A stretch of 64,000 nt of DNA from positions 62,001 to 126,000 of the forward strand of contig JAKCPI010005146.1 of NCBI GenBank assembly GCA_023213315.1, written 5' to 3'. Positions 11,938 through 22,922 of this stretch are shown here, in pieces; position 1 is the stretch's first letter, and each line of letters starts with the position of its first letter. The notes under the pieces were generated by a model. That model was given only the letters and a program-made list of their open reading frames with translations. It made no database searches and was not told the origin of the DNA. The stretch comes from Euborellia annulipes (taxonomy: Eukaryota > Arthropoda > Insecta > Dermaptera > Anisolabididae). The translations under genes and the position numbers were made by a program.

Positions 11938-12162
11938 CAGTGGCGTAGCGGGGGGGAGCAAGGGGGTTCCCCCCGCCCTTCTCACAGAGGGGCGATTTCA
12001 AAAAAAATAATGTGTTTTTTTTTTTTTTTTTTTATTTTTGAAATATTTTTTTAATTTTTTTGTGTGGTATATATTATTTTTTTTTTTTTTATTTTATATT
12101 ATTTTTTTTTTTTTTGGGGGGGGGGGGGGGGAGGTGTGGGGGTGGGGGGGGCGGGGGTTTCC
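11938..12162. mobile_element. hAT-type element lacking the 3' terminal repeat
   Basis: Starts CAGTGGCGTAGCGGGG. The 8-bp sequence TTTCCGGA lies directly before it (11930-11937) and again at 12163-12170, consistent with a target duplication. The expected GCTACGCCACTG end is missing; instead the element ends in T-runs and a G-run (12116-12131) and GGGGGTTTCC. Confidence 0.6.
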
Positions 12163-12457
12163 TTTCCGGACAACTTTTGTTGCGGTTTTTTTAATCTCAA
12201 GAAAAAGAATTTTGTTTAAAATATGTGACGTATTTGGTATGTTTTTAATTTCTTTTTTCTTTTAGTTTAATAAATGTCAAAAAATTTTTATTTATTTTAA
12301 TAGTACTTAAAAAAAGTATATATTTTATATATATTTTTCACTGAGACAGTCTAGAATTTTTTGTATAAATAATTTTGCTTAAATAATAGTACAGTTATTG
12401 GGGATTTTTCCTATCGTGAAGACAAATAAAATGTAAATAAAATAAATGAAAAAAATA

Positions 12458-12632
12458 AAACGTTTTTTTATTAAGGTTTTTCGGCATCTAAGGCCATTTA
12501 GCTCCCATCCTTATTTATTTCAAATGATTGGTAGTCAATTCAAATGAAATAAAATTTTCTCGCTTGGGACGGGAAGCGAACCGGACGGCGCGAGAAACGA
12601 ATGTCTTCTCTCTAAGGCACGGAACACAGGTA
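12458..12632 (-). mobile_element. tRNA-derived SINE
   Basis: On the minus strand a tRNA-like head with B box GGTTCGCTTCCCG (12570-12582) is followed by a body with AATGATTGG-like sequence, AGCTAAATGGCCTTAGATGC and a GAAAAACC tail. The same tail is at 20340-20375. Confidence 0.75.
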
Positions 12633-12819
12633 AAATCGTTTTTGATTGAATTAAATGTAAGCTATAATTAGATAAAAATTTGAAAGAAAAAAAAAAGATA
12701 TAATTTAATGTAATAATTTATTAATTTATTAGAAAAATAGATATTCCCATTAGAAAAATAAAAAATAAACTATTAGAAGAATTTATTATTTTTTTATTTA
12801 TAGTTTGTTTAATTAAGGG

Positions 12820-12915
12820 CGAGGAGACGATTAGCTGAGGGGAAATAGCAGTTAAGCTGAGTTGAAGATTACTCGAGTTCAAAACCATCTCATGGCAAAA
12901 AACTTTTCTCCTCTT
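12820..12915 (+). repeat. tRNA-like SINE head remnant
   Basis: A box TTAGCTGAGGGG (12831-12842) and B-box-like GAGTTCAAAACC (12875-12886) at tRNA spacing. Low complexity follows. Confidence 0.4.
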
Positions 12916-12969
12916 GAGGAAGGAAACAGGAACCCACCTCAGTATTAATCCCATGAAATTTACTCCACA

Positions 12970-13915
12970 GAGTAACCAAATTTCTTTCTAGTCGGCATGT
13001 TGACTTAGCTGAAACACGTTTCCAACGCGGCGTCCTGTTCAATCAGACTAGATTCTAGTTTATTTTGATAGCTACGTGTGTATTGGGTCTAACTCCACTT
13101 TTGTGGATTAACAAATGAGGAAAATAATTTATCGTGCAAAATTTTCGTCGTGCCATCATATGACAATCCTTGTTTAATTCAAATATATACAATACAATTT
13201 CAATAAATTAATATTCAACAGATCTTAGAAAGACAAGACTTGGAGCGTCACGTCAAGAAATATGAAAATACTATGCAGTCAAGTTGGAGAACACCGATTG
13301 TAGTTTTTTTTTGTAGCTTTTCTTCATAAATTTTCGCAATAATTAAAATTATCTATCTTAAACATTTTATGTTACAAAGAGAATGTGCGTCGCTCTATTT
13401 ATAAATTTAATTATTTATTTATTGACATTTGAAACAAAATACTCAATTTTTTTGCAAATCTGAAATGAAAAAGTTATATGTTTTTAAATAAATTTTTCGA
13501 TTATTTATATCAAGAAAAGGTTAATTCTCAAAATATATTAAAAGTGAGAGAAATATAAAAACTAATATTTACTGATAAATGTATGTAAACACATCACTCA
13601 GATCAAAAATACTAAAAAGTAAAAATGTGTCTTGCTCCTATCAAAGTTTATTAATAAAAAAAAAAAGAAAAAAAAAAAAATAATAATAATAATAATGGAA
13701 CTGTAGAACTGACTCATGGTTTTTGTATTATTTAAATTTATAGGGACAGGACATAATTAAATTTTAATATTATTATTTTTTTTTTTTATTATTTTCTTAA
13801 TTTTAATAACATTTGTGATTTAAATCTAGAAAAAAAAAGTAAAAATAATACTAATAAACAGAATTTTTCTTACAAAGTAAACACCCCCTAAAATTTGTTC
13901 TGATGTCCCTTCTAT
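12970..13915. other. No recognisable feature
   Basis: AT-rich, with A-runs and an AAT run at 13679-13696. Confidence 0.45.
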
Positions 13916-13920
13916 CTAAA

Positions 13921-14800
13921 AAAAAATCTGGTGTGACTGGCGCACAGCACATAACTTTCTCTTACCCTTCGGTAAGAGAAAGTTGTGCACCGTGCTGGTC
14001 ACACCAGATTTTGTGTCGAGATATATTTAGTTTCCGATAGCACCTTAGTTTCAAACTTGCATTTTAAATGTTGACTGCTTCAAATAAACTATGGTTATTT
14101 TTCAAAATTTTAATCTCATATTTGGACATTTTATACACAATATAGAATCGTAAATAAATACAAAATTTCATAAGAATTGGAAAAAAAAAATTTTAAATGC
14201 CTAAAAAGTTCTAAAGGGGACCCCCTTTTGAATCGAAATTAACATACAAATCCCTATAGGAAATTAACATTGTTCCTATGCGAAGATAAGGTGGAAAGGG
14301 AATTTAAAAAGAGTGGAGAGAGACGATAATGTTTGCGAGTGAGAGAGAGACATATATGTTTTCTTTGAAACAATTAAAGACACAAATAAATTTTAAAAAA
14401 ATGGGAATTTAAATAATAATTGATTTTTAATCTAATAAAAAGAAAAAGATTTAAATTCCGTTACCATGGCAACCATTTCTATCTTTCCTATGAAGAACAA
14501 GAGTAAAGTGGTCTTCAGAAGATTTCAACGGCAAAATGAGAATATACATTTTAAAGAGCATCTAAAAAATAATTGATTTTTGAATTTAAAAAAAAATCCT
14601 TGGAGGGAATTTTGAGAAAATCGAAAAAAACTGAAAAAGTACATCAGTAAAGTACTAGTACTTTTTGGCCGATTTTGTTCAAAAGCTTATTTTGAGCGTG
14701 TGGGAAGGTACCTAAGTTAAATATAAAATTTCAATCCGGTAGCTCAATTCCTTCATGCTAAAAATCTGTCCACACATACAGACACACGCACGCACACACG

Positions 14801-14850
<50 letters not shown>

Positions 14851-14997
14851 TACACACAGACCAATTTGCGGGACCCACTTTTTTGGACTCAGGGGACCTC
14901 AAAACATGTATATCCATCAAAATCTCGACATCGAATTTTTGACATGATCGCAATACTTTCTCTCCTATATATTTCATATATAGGCTAAGAGAAAGTA
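13921..14997 (+). mobile_element. Family A element, near full length
   Basis: Starts with a long hairpin: ATCTGGTGTGACTGG.. pairs with ..CTGGTCACACCAGAT around ACTTTCTCTTACC/GGTAAGAGAAAGT. Contains the GTTACCATGGCAAC box (14460-14473), the AAAGTACTAGTACTTT palindrome (about 14650), a CA microsatellite (14781-14847), and ends in a second hairpin, ACTTTCTC..TATATA..GAGAAAGT (to 14997). No transposase frame; non-autonomous. Confidence 0.85.
14781..14847. repeat. CA microsatellite inside family A
   Basis: About 30 CA units with a few GCA interruptions. The homologous position in the next copy (16216-16258) is a CATA tetranucleotide run, so the site is unstable. Confidence 0.9.
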
Positions 14998-15128
14998 ATT
15001 AGTGTATGTAGATCAAATTTGAACCTTGGGGCTTGAAATTTTTCAATAAGGGTCTTACAGAGAGCAAAAAAGTGGCAACAGGAAAAAATTCAAATTTTTA
15101 AACTTTAAGATAAATGGTATATAAAAAA

Positions 15129-16402
15129 AAATCTGGTGTGACTGGCGCACAGCACACAACTTTCTCTTACCCTTCGGTAAGAGAAAGTTGCGCACTGTGC
15201 TGGTCACACCAGATTTTTTGTGTCGAGATATATTTAGTTTCCGATAGCACCTTAGTTTCAAACTTGGATTTTAAATGTTGACTGCTTGAAATAAACTATG
15301 GTTATTTTTAAAAATTTTAATCTCATATTTGGACATTTTATACACAATAGAGAATCGTAAATAAATACAAAATTTCATAAGAATTGGAAAAAAAAATTTT
15401 AAATGCCTAAAAAGTTTCAAAGGGGACCCCTTTTGAATCGAAATTAACATAAAAATCCCTATAGGAAATTAACATTAGGCCTATGAGAGAAGGCGGAGAG
15501 ACAGGCGATAATGTTTGCAAGTGAGAGAGAGAGATATATATATGTTTTCTCCTAAGCAATTAAAGACACAAATAAATGGGAATTTAAATAATAATTGATT
15601 TTTAATCTAATAAAAAGAAAAAGATTTAAATTCCGTTACCATGGCAACCATTTCTATCTTTCCTATGAAGAACAAGAGTAAAGTGGTCTCCAGAAGATTT
15701 CAACGGCAAAATGAGAATATACATTTTAAAGAGCATCTAAAAAATAATTGATTTTTGAATTTTAAAAAAAATCCTTGGAGGGAATTTTGAGAAAATCGAA
15801 AAAAAACTGAAAAAGTACATCAGTAAAGTACTAGTACTTTTTGGCCGATTTTGTTCAAAAGCTTATTTTGAGCGTGTGGGAAGGTACCTAAGTTAAATAT
15901 AAAATTTCAATTCGGTAGCTCAATTCCTTCATGCTAAAAGAACAAGAGTAAAGTGGTCTCCAGAAGATTTCAACGGCAAAATGAGAATATACATTTTAAA
16001 GAGCATCTAAAAAATAATTGATTTTTGAATTTTTAAAAAAATCCTTGGAGGGAATTTTGAGAAAATCGAAAAAAACTGAAAAAGTACATCAGTAAAGTAC
16101 TAGTACTTTTTGGCCGATTTTGTTCAAAAGCTTATTTTGAGCGTGTGGGAAGGTACCTAAGTTAAATATAAAATTTCAATCCGGTAGCTCAATTCCTTCA
16201 TGCTAAAAATCTGTCCACACATACATACATACATACATACATACATACATACACACACACAGACCAATTTGCGGGACCCACTTTTTTGGACTCAGGGGAC
16301 CTCAAAACATGTATATCCATCAAAATCTCGACATCGAATTTTTGACATGATCGCAATACTTTCTCTCTCTATATATTTCATATATAGGCTAAGAGAAAGT
16401 AA
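15129..16402 (+). mobile_element. Family A element with internal 270-bp duplication
   Basis: Same structure as the copy 1.2 kb upstream (both hairpins, GTTACCATGGCAAC at 15635-15648). A segment from AACAAGAGTAAAGTGGTC to CCTTCATGCTAAAA is present twice, at 15671-15940 and 15941-16205, period 270. Confidence 0.88.
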
Positions 16403-17285
16403 AAATAGACTACTCTGGACCATAGTACAATAAATCTTTTTTTATTCATTTTCAAACCAAAGTTATAAAGTTCTAAATGGACAAGGGAAATTCGCTGTGA
16501 TTTAATTAAGGGTATTCAAAAATGTATTTAATCTTGAACCAATTTTAATAATTTTGTATGGGAAAAATATGAAAGCAAGAGGAGGGGTTAATAATTTGTT
16601 ATTATTGATGACAGGAGTCAGGGGGTCTAAAACATCAAAAAAACTTGTTTACGTAATACTTGAATGGCTCCTGTTGGGAAATAATCTAAAAATGTGTTTG
16701 CTAATATTTTAATTAAGCACGATGGTGGTGGTGGTGGTGGTGGGAGGGACATCCCTATATTCAAAGGGCTAGTGAATATTAACATTAGTGTAACAGCTGG
16801 GCCTTGCTTAGGAGAAACAGCAACCACACCCCAACGAGGGCCCTACAGCCCCACCAAGGGCTGAGCACAACGCCCGCCGGCTTTAACACTCATTATTTAT
16901 ATGCATAGAAACGTCATTTGTTTTGAGTCAATCGCTATAACGTAGAGAGAAGAAAAATGAAAAAAAAAGTAATGGTCAGGAAAGGGAGGGGTCGTGAATT
17001 TTGGAAACGATTCGATGCTTTTAATACCTGAGAAAAAAATGTCCTTTTTACTTTGATAATAAAAATAAAAGTTGCAAAATGGAATGAAAAAAATCTTGTG
17101 TGATAAAAGCACATCATATAACTTTCTATAACCTAGTTAGGTAAGCGGAAGTAATGTGAGTTTTCATATTGTTTTTTCGTATGTGTACTTGATATTTGGG
17201 TGATTGTTGTTGCATTGGTTCTATTTGTTGTATTTGTTGCTTGTATATTATGATACAAGCCTATCATCAACATAGTTATATGTAA
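16403..17285. other. Mostly featureless; GGT microsatellite
   Basis: 16720-16741 is a (GGT)n run; 16795-16885 is GC-rich and may be an old hAT-type fragment. The minus-strand frames over 16897-17117 are low-complexity. Confidence 0.4.
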
Positions 17286-17337
17286 AAAATACTTTCTCTC
17301 TCTATATATTTCATATATAGGGTAAGAGAAAGTAAAA
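17286..17337 (+). mobile_element. Family A 3' hairpin fragment
   Basis: ACTTTCTCTCTCTATATATT pairs with GGGTAAGAGAAAGTAAAA. Decayed 5' hairpin sequence lies at 17095-17160. The body is absent. Confidence 0.6.
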
Positions 17338-17384
17338 ACAATGTGTAAATGAATAAGTTGAAATATTTTACTATATAATTGTCA

Positions 17385-17670
17385 ATACTCTGGCCTCTGT
17401 AAGTGCCATAAAAATATTTCAAAAACTATTAAAGCTTAGAGCCATGAAATTTTTTAGAGCAAAGAGTTGCAAGAATATAATTTTGTAAATTGCCCCGGTA
17501 CCCCCAATAAGTGCAGTTATCTAAAAACACTTGACCAAATTATCTCAGAAACTATAATTGCCATGAAGAGATTTTTTAAATATTTATATGGCCCTGGAAG
17601 CTGCTTGGGACCTTGAAACAAGTCATTCAGCAAATAAGGGGGCTGCAGGTGGCGGAGCCCCCAGCCTAGG
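17385..17670. repeat. Dispersed repeat (family K)
   Basis: TCAATACTCTGGCC.., AAAACTATTAAAGC, TTAGAGCCATGAAATTTTTT matches the DNA on both sides of the element at 34391-35963 and a stretch at 56636. Confidence 0.5.
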
Positions 17671-19070
17671 CACAAGCCCGACAGTTTAGTTTTATATTAT
17701 AATACCATAAAATCAAAAAATTAAATAATGATTTAAGATAATAATTTTTTTCCTGCTCTTGTCGCGTTTTTGTCATTGAAAAATTCGAAGACGTTTGGGC
17801 AAATTTTGTAGTCATTTACATACACTAATTTTTTAGATACACAAGACTTGCTCACAAAATACAATATTACATATAAGTAAGAGAAATTATAAAGCCAGAT
17901 GATACAAAAATAAAATTCTCGTCGCGATCTAGATAAAAAAAAAAAATTTTAATTATAAAAAATAAAATTTTATTGCAATTCATCTCCTCTGATCTGATTA
18001 GACCTCAATTTTGATCATTTTGAGATAAATTCGATTGGATATCCCCTTGGCAAGTTGATGTCATTTCCTTCAATGCAAGTCATCAAATAGGCTTAAGCCT
18101 CTATTCGAATTTAGGGGTGTGCAACGTCTGAAAACCGTCCAGAGTTTATGTCCCTCTTCTTGTAAATTCCACCATTTTTCAAGTTAATCTCTCTTCTCTT
18201 CTTTTGGGCAAATTATACTAGGGGAGCTGTCACTTTTTCATTACATTGAGAGAGACGACAAGGGGGTCAATTCAAAATAAAAAATATATGTATGGTATTC
18301 AATTTCTACTCAAAGAATGAATAAAAAATAAGTGAATTTGAATGTTTAATAAAATTTTAATTAGCTATTATAGAGACTGATTAAATACTGAAAAAACAAT
18401 GGAATGTATCCTTTTGTTTGATTTGAATTTTAAAAAATCTCGTATTTGCTGGGTAGATTCAATGACAGATATTTGAATGGGTTTCCGAATTTATTGCTGG
18501 GGGTTATAGGGAAAGGGGAAAGGGCTGGAGTGTGGGAGGGAGAGACGATAGACGACCCTTCATTCATTTTAGTTCATTTTAGTCAGCATGAGTTCAATTT
18601 CTAAAAAATTCCAAAATTATACCAATTAGTTAAATTTAAATTGGTAACCGTTGGCTTTAGTTGAAACATTATAATTCAAGTTAATTAAATTAAAAACACA
18701 AGGTTATATGTTTCAATGTATCTGAGAGTGATAGAGATAGAGAGAGACCGTAGTGCTCTTCAAAAACAGAAACAAACAATTTTGAGCCCTCATAAATTTC
18801 AACTAGATAAGTAACAATGTCTGAAATTTTCGTTGTAAATTTCAACACTACTAAATGTCACTATCGAAGTTCTTTTCTTGTTGGAGTTAATTATATTCAA
18901 AATATGGCTATTTTCTCATTCATTAAATTGTTTGGATACTCCAGAAGACTTAGAAAACTTAAATTTCTTGGAAGATAATTTTACGCTTTATAAGTTTTTT
19001 TTTAAAGAATATTTCATTTGAAAAAATTAAAATGATTTAGGCCTAATAATAATTAAAAGTAAATACAAGA
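17671..19070. other. No recognisable gene; decayed repeat fragment
   Basis: 18620-18715 (GGTAACCGTTGGCTTTAG, TTGAAACAT) matches the family Q foldback at 57040. The remainder shows nothing I could identify. Confidence 0.4.
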
Positions 19071-19071
19071 C

Positions 19072-19320
19072 TTAAAAAAGGAGTTTTATTTGGTTTATGT
19101 ACATTTTGGAGTTAAAACATCATCATCAGAACCTTATTACATTTTCATTCAATTTATTTGTCATATGACATATTCAGTTTGTAATAAGATTATGATGATA
19201 TCATCATAACCTTATTACAAACTGAATAAAAATGCAATAAGGTTCTGATGATGATGTTTTAACATCGAAATGTACATAAACCAAGTAAAACTTTTTTTTT
19301 TAACTAACCCTAGTGTTTAT
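19072..19320. repeat. Foldback element with hammerhead-like core
   Basis: GTTTTATTTGGTTTATGTAC (19083) returns as GTACATAAACC..AAAAC (to 19292). AACATCATCATCAGAACCTT and AAGGTTCTGATGATGATGTT are exact complements, and an inner palindrome is centred at about 19200 (TGATGATATCATCA). Confidence 0.8.
19251..19282 (+). ncRNA. Hammerhead-like motif in foldback
   Basis: CTGATGA (19255-19261), extra T, hairpin GATG/CATC with TTTTAA loop, GAAAT (19267-19271), GTA (19272-19274). A distal GGTT/AACC helix (19251-19254 with 19279-19282) closes it. The other arm of the foldback carries a decayed minus-strand copy around 19110-19130. Confidence 0.45.
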
Positions 19321-20260
19321 TTTTAATTATTATTAAATTATTTTAATTTTAAAAATAAATTAGTGTTTACGGTGAATTCTTTAGATAACATATTTCATTT
19401 GACTTGAATGTTATGCATTACATCCTTTATATACAGTAGGTGAAAAAAGCTCATTCGGATTAACTTGGAGGAATCGAGAAGCTTAGTGTCGCTGCTGTCC
19501 ACAGTACCATAGAGGTTTTCACTTTGATCGTGCTGTCTTAAGCACACAATATCTAAACGTAAAAAGATCTCGCAACCGTTGTAATTTTTTGTTCATTACG
19601 AATCAAAATCAAAACCTAGTTTTAATTTGGAATTTGGAATAAATTAAAATAATGATTACTAGTGAAAGTGTTGAAATTAATTAATACAATTTTGTATATG
19701 AGAGGGCCTCAGGTAAACAAACGGAAATTCCTTTAAGTGATTTTAGACTTGGATATAAAATATTAAGGGAGCATCATTTCCTTAACAGCACAGAATCCAA
19801 AAAAAAAAAATAGTTGTGGTTCATAATTTTTCCCATGGTTTCACTTAGATAAAAATCTTATCTGTTTTTTTTTTTTTCTTGAATTCTTTTTAAAGCATTT
19901 TCTTCAATAATTTTATTTAAATTGTTAATAGAATTAAGAGTGTGTAATTTGTGGCCCTGTTAATTGCTCTACTGTAAATGAAGCTAATAAGCTGGGAAGG
20001 AGGGGCTCAGGTGTAGAGAGGTGTTTGTGAGGAAAAGGTCTCAGATCGACGGACAATGGGAGGCTCATCCAGAGGCAAAAAAATAAATAAATAAAACGAC
20101 TCCAGTTAGTTCGAGGCACAGATTGCGTTCGCTTCTCTTGGCCTTTCTTTTCTCTCTTAGCTGAGTTTCGGAATTAAAATATTTGAAAGATAAAACCTTC
20201 AATTAGATTTAAAATAGCATAACATGTTATATGTATAGCTTTCACAACTTTTTGTTTACC
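19321..20260. other. No recognisable feature
   Basis: AT-rich intronic DNA; the minus frame at 19934-20119 has no domain signal. Confidence 0.45.
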
Positions 20261-20261
20261 C

Positions 20262-20390
20262 GTGACCCGTAGCTCAGCTAGCTTGGGGTCATAGGTTCGC
20301 TTCCCGACCTAATCGAGTATTTGAATTAGCTCCAATCATTTGGGTTTAAATTAGATGCCGAAAAACCATTAAAACAAATAATAAAATAAA
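20262..20390 (+). mobile_element. tRNA-derived SINE
   Basis: A box TAGCTCAGCTAG (20271-20282) and B box AGGTTCGCTTCCC (20293-20305), then the shared body CCAATCATTTGG and GATGCCGAAAAACC, ending in an AAT-rich tail. Best-preserved copy of the family. Confidence 0.8.
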
Positions 20391-21671
20391 TAAAAACATT
20401 TTTTTATAGGGGGAAGAGGGAGGGACGCAAATATAATAATGTCTTAAAAAGTGGCGTCATTTCAACTTTTTCTTGGAGTCTTAAAATTTACTTAGAAATA
20501 GCTATCTTAAATTTGGCCAAAAAATATTAAATTTTTATAAACCGGGATATAAAAAAGATCAGATACCCCCGTGCCCCACCCAAATGACGCCTCTGGTTTA
20601 AAGATCTTTTTCGGCTTCTAGATGGGTCATTATTTTTTTTTTCATTAAATAAAATTATTCATGTTGTTTATATTTTTAATTGTTTAGATATAATTTTGAT
20701 GACAAAATATAAAGAAAGCGTATTGATGTTTTCCAATTTTACTAATTTTCCTGCCTTTTCTTACTACAAAATAAATACGCAAACTGAAATATTAAAATTT
20801 TTTTCCAAAAGAAAATATTGCTGATCGATGCTAATTATTCGAACTAGCTCTAAATGAAAAAAAAAAACATGTAAAAAAAGGTCGAGCATAGTGAATGGTT
20901 CATTTACAGGCGAGTGATATTTGGTATTTAGTAAATGGCGCAGCGGCTGACACTTTTCCAAAAGATGAAGTGATTGCTTGCTTTGTTTGAGGCAACATTT
21001 TGCTTTATACTTGCTTATGACCCCCTCCTCTCCTCCAGAGCTCCACTTGCATATCGATTAAACAATTAGCGTGTATAAATGGAAAATATTAAGGCGGCAG
21101 CACTTCGAAAATGACAATAAATCGATTGAAATTCCCTACAATACCTTATCAAACATCAATATTAATTGAATAATCATAATATATATATATATATTAATGT
21201 CAAATACATTATCAAAAAAATGATTCATAAATAATATTGGTACTTTTTTGTATTAACTTGGGAATTTAAAGGAAAAAAAAATTAAAGAGAGGAAAGGAAG
21301 CAATTTGGAATGGGAAGCTCCCTGCTTGCTTGAGCAAACAGCGACTTCTGGATGGAGTAACACATGGTCAGACTCGGAAATATTCTTATCACGACCAGTG
21401 TCTAAGAGTTTCATTTTGGAATAGGAAAGAGATTTTTTAATAATTTGAAAGGGAAAAAAGAGAAAATGATAAAAATAATATATGCTAATATCCGTTTAAT
21501 TAATAATAAATAACTTCATTTAATGATAATATTAAATTAAGCGATATCCGTTTTTAATATATAAAATCAATCGAAAAGGAAATGAAGTGAGGGATGTTTG
21601 TTGATTTAAATTAAAGAGGTTCTGGGGGTCGTTTGAAGTTAATATGTTGTTAAAAAAAAAGTGGTACTCAC
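20391..21671. other. Intron just downstream of the plexin exon; no feature
   Basis: Starts on the minus strand with GTGAGTACC. Contains a TA microsatellite at 21179-21194. No second sema exon recognised. Confidence 0.45.
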
Positions 21672-22874
21672 CCCTGCCATCGGACATTTTCCATCCAAGA
21701 TAGGGCCCGAAATGTAGTCCATGTTTCTGTATTTTATACTTCCATTGAAACACATATGAATATTTTCATTAAATTTGGATTCAATATCTTGAAGACTATA
21801 TATACAAAGGGCAGCACTGGATTGAGGTTCATTAGTAATCCCTTTACTAGGAGCGAAAATAGCCACTAGCACAGAATCTCCCGGCTCTATTCCTAAAGCG
21901 GCGGCTAATTCCGCCTCTGCACGCGTTACTTTAGCATCTTGAACCAAATTATAGTTGACTCCATGGGATTCACATTGAACTGTCACTTCTGTATAACTAT
22001 CATAATTGGCATCGTTGATGCATGTTCTACCTAAACGGGAAACATAACCTTGTTCTTCTTGTCCCGGAAGAGGAGATTGTTTTTGCACTATAACAAAATA
22101 AGCATAGTCACTAGCATTAAATCCATAGATATATTTTACCAGGAAATGGTCACGATATTTAACATCAATTCGAAGAAGAGATTGTTTTGAAAATGAATAT
22201 TCAGCAAAGTGTAAAGAATGTAACTGTCGGCTGGAAATCGCTGGAACATCATGTCGGTATTCTCCATTATTAGTAAATGTAGTACCGACATAGAGAACGT
22301 TGGTTCGACCCCAAGGATTATATTGTTCTGGACCAATGAAAGCATAAGTTGAAGACATATCATCATTTGCTGCAATACTTTCAGGTACGAATTCTGGATC
22401 GACAGAAATATTGGCCATTTTATATTTAGTACAAGCACCCTGGGCAATCGATCCACAAGCTATTAAAGTCCGAGCTTCTAGATCTAAAACTAAGATCTTA
22501 TTAACATTGTCCACTAGTGAAGTAGACACGGTATCAGGTGAAACGCAACCGGTTGCATGGCATTGGGGATTATCATATTTGGGGCCAGTTTTCACAAATT
22601 CCTCGAGCTGAAGTCGTGTATCCAATTGGAAAAGTCGATTAACACCTCCAACGTAGAGTCGCCCTGACGATTTATCAACGCATAAATGATTAAGTCGCAA
22701 GGGTTCGCTGGTGTTACTGGTTTCGAATGAATCGTCAGTGTCAGGATATCGAGCAAGGATATGATTGCCAATTCCTTGAATGACTTCGGAAGAAGGTTTT
22801 GAAGTGGACATGGCTGTGGCCGCATTTGCAGTCACCACCCAAAAGAGGATGACCTTTGCAGCCAACAACCCCAT
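21672..22874 (-). CDS. PlexA: Plexin (plexin-A-like), first coding exon: signal peptide and most of the sema domain
   Basis: Plexins are single-pass receptors for semaphorins that steer axons and cell shape through a cytoplasmic GAP domain; this exon gives 401 residues of the extracellular N-terminus. Residues 1-21 are a signal peptide (hydrophobic core LLAAKVILFWVV). The sema domain starts near 55 (SEPLRLNHLCVD, then GRLYVGGVNRLFQLD at 71-85) and shows plexin-typical blocks: TGPKYDNPQC (96-105), TYAFIGP (176-182), LYVGTTFTNNGEYRHDVPA (194-212), VKYRDHFLVKYIYGFNASDY (238-257), and a terminal NENIHMCFNGS block (369-379). Cysteines lie at 65, 105, 110, 140, 148, 285, 301, 357, 375 and 397; N-glycosylation sequons at 54, 155, 253 and 377. 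The ATG has A at -3 and G at +4. The exon ends in phase 0 at GCAGGG before GTGAGT, so the rest of the sema, PSI, IPT, membrane and GAP parts must lie in exons not seen here. Family certain; class A rather than B is judged from remembered similarity. Confidence 0.93.
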
Positions 22875-22922
22875 CTTCAACTTTACTTCAGCGCAGCTAG
22901 CACTCTTCCAACATCGCTTTAC
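22875..22922 (-). other. Plexin exon 5' untranslated part with splice acceptor
   Basis: A pyrimidine-rich tract followed by TTTCAG ends at 22923, so the exon starts at 22922. The 48 bases before the ATG at 22874 contain no in-frame stop, but the frame has no other ATG. A frame open above the acceptor is therefore intronic read-through. This shows that at least one further, non-coding exon lies upstream (higher coordinates). Confidence 0.8.
22897..22914 (-). promoter_or_regulatory. Five-codon upstream ORF in the plexin leader
   Basis: An ATG at 22914, out of frame with the plexin start, opens MLEEC and stops with TAG at 22897, 22 nt before the plexin ATG. Its context (GCGATGT) is weaker than that of the main start. 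Such a short uORF could lower translation or act by reinitiation; this is inference. Confidence 0.4.

Noticed and set aside
14753..14988. Opposed 74-77-codon frames
   Set aside because: Produced by the CA microsatellite inside family A; no stop codons occur in CA repeats.
13921..14997. Family A as a Helitron
   Set aside because: It has a 3' hairpin, but the ends lack the TC start and CTRR end, and copies are flanked by variable A/T sequence rather than an A^T insertion site that I can verify.
22136..22825. Additional frames within the plexin exon
   Set aside because: Out-of-frame shadows of the sema coding sequence.
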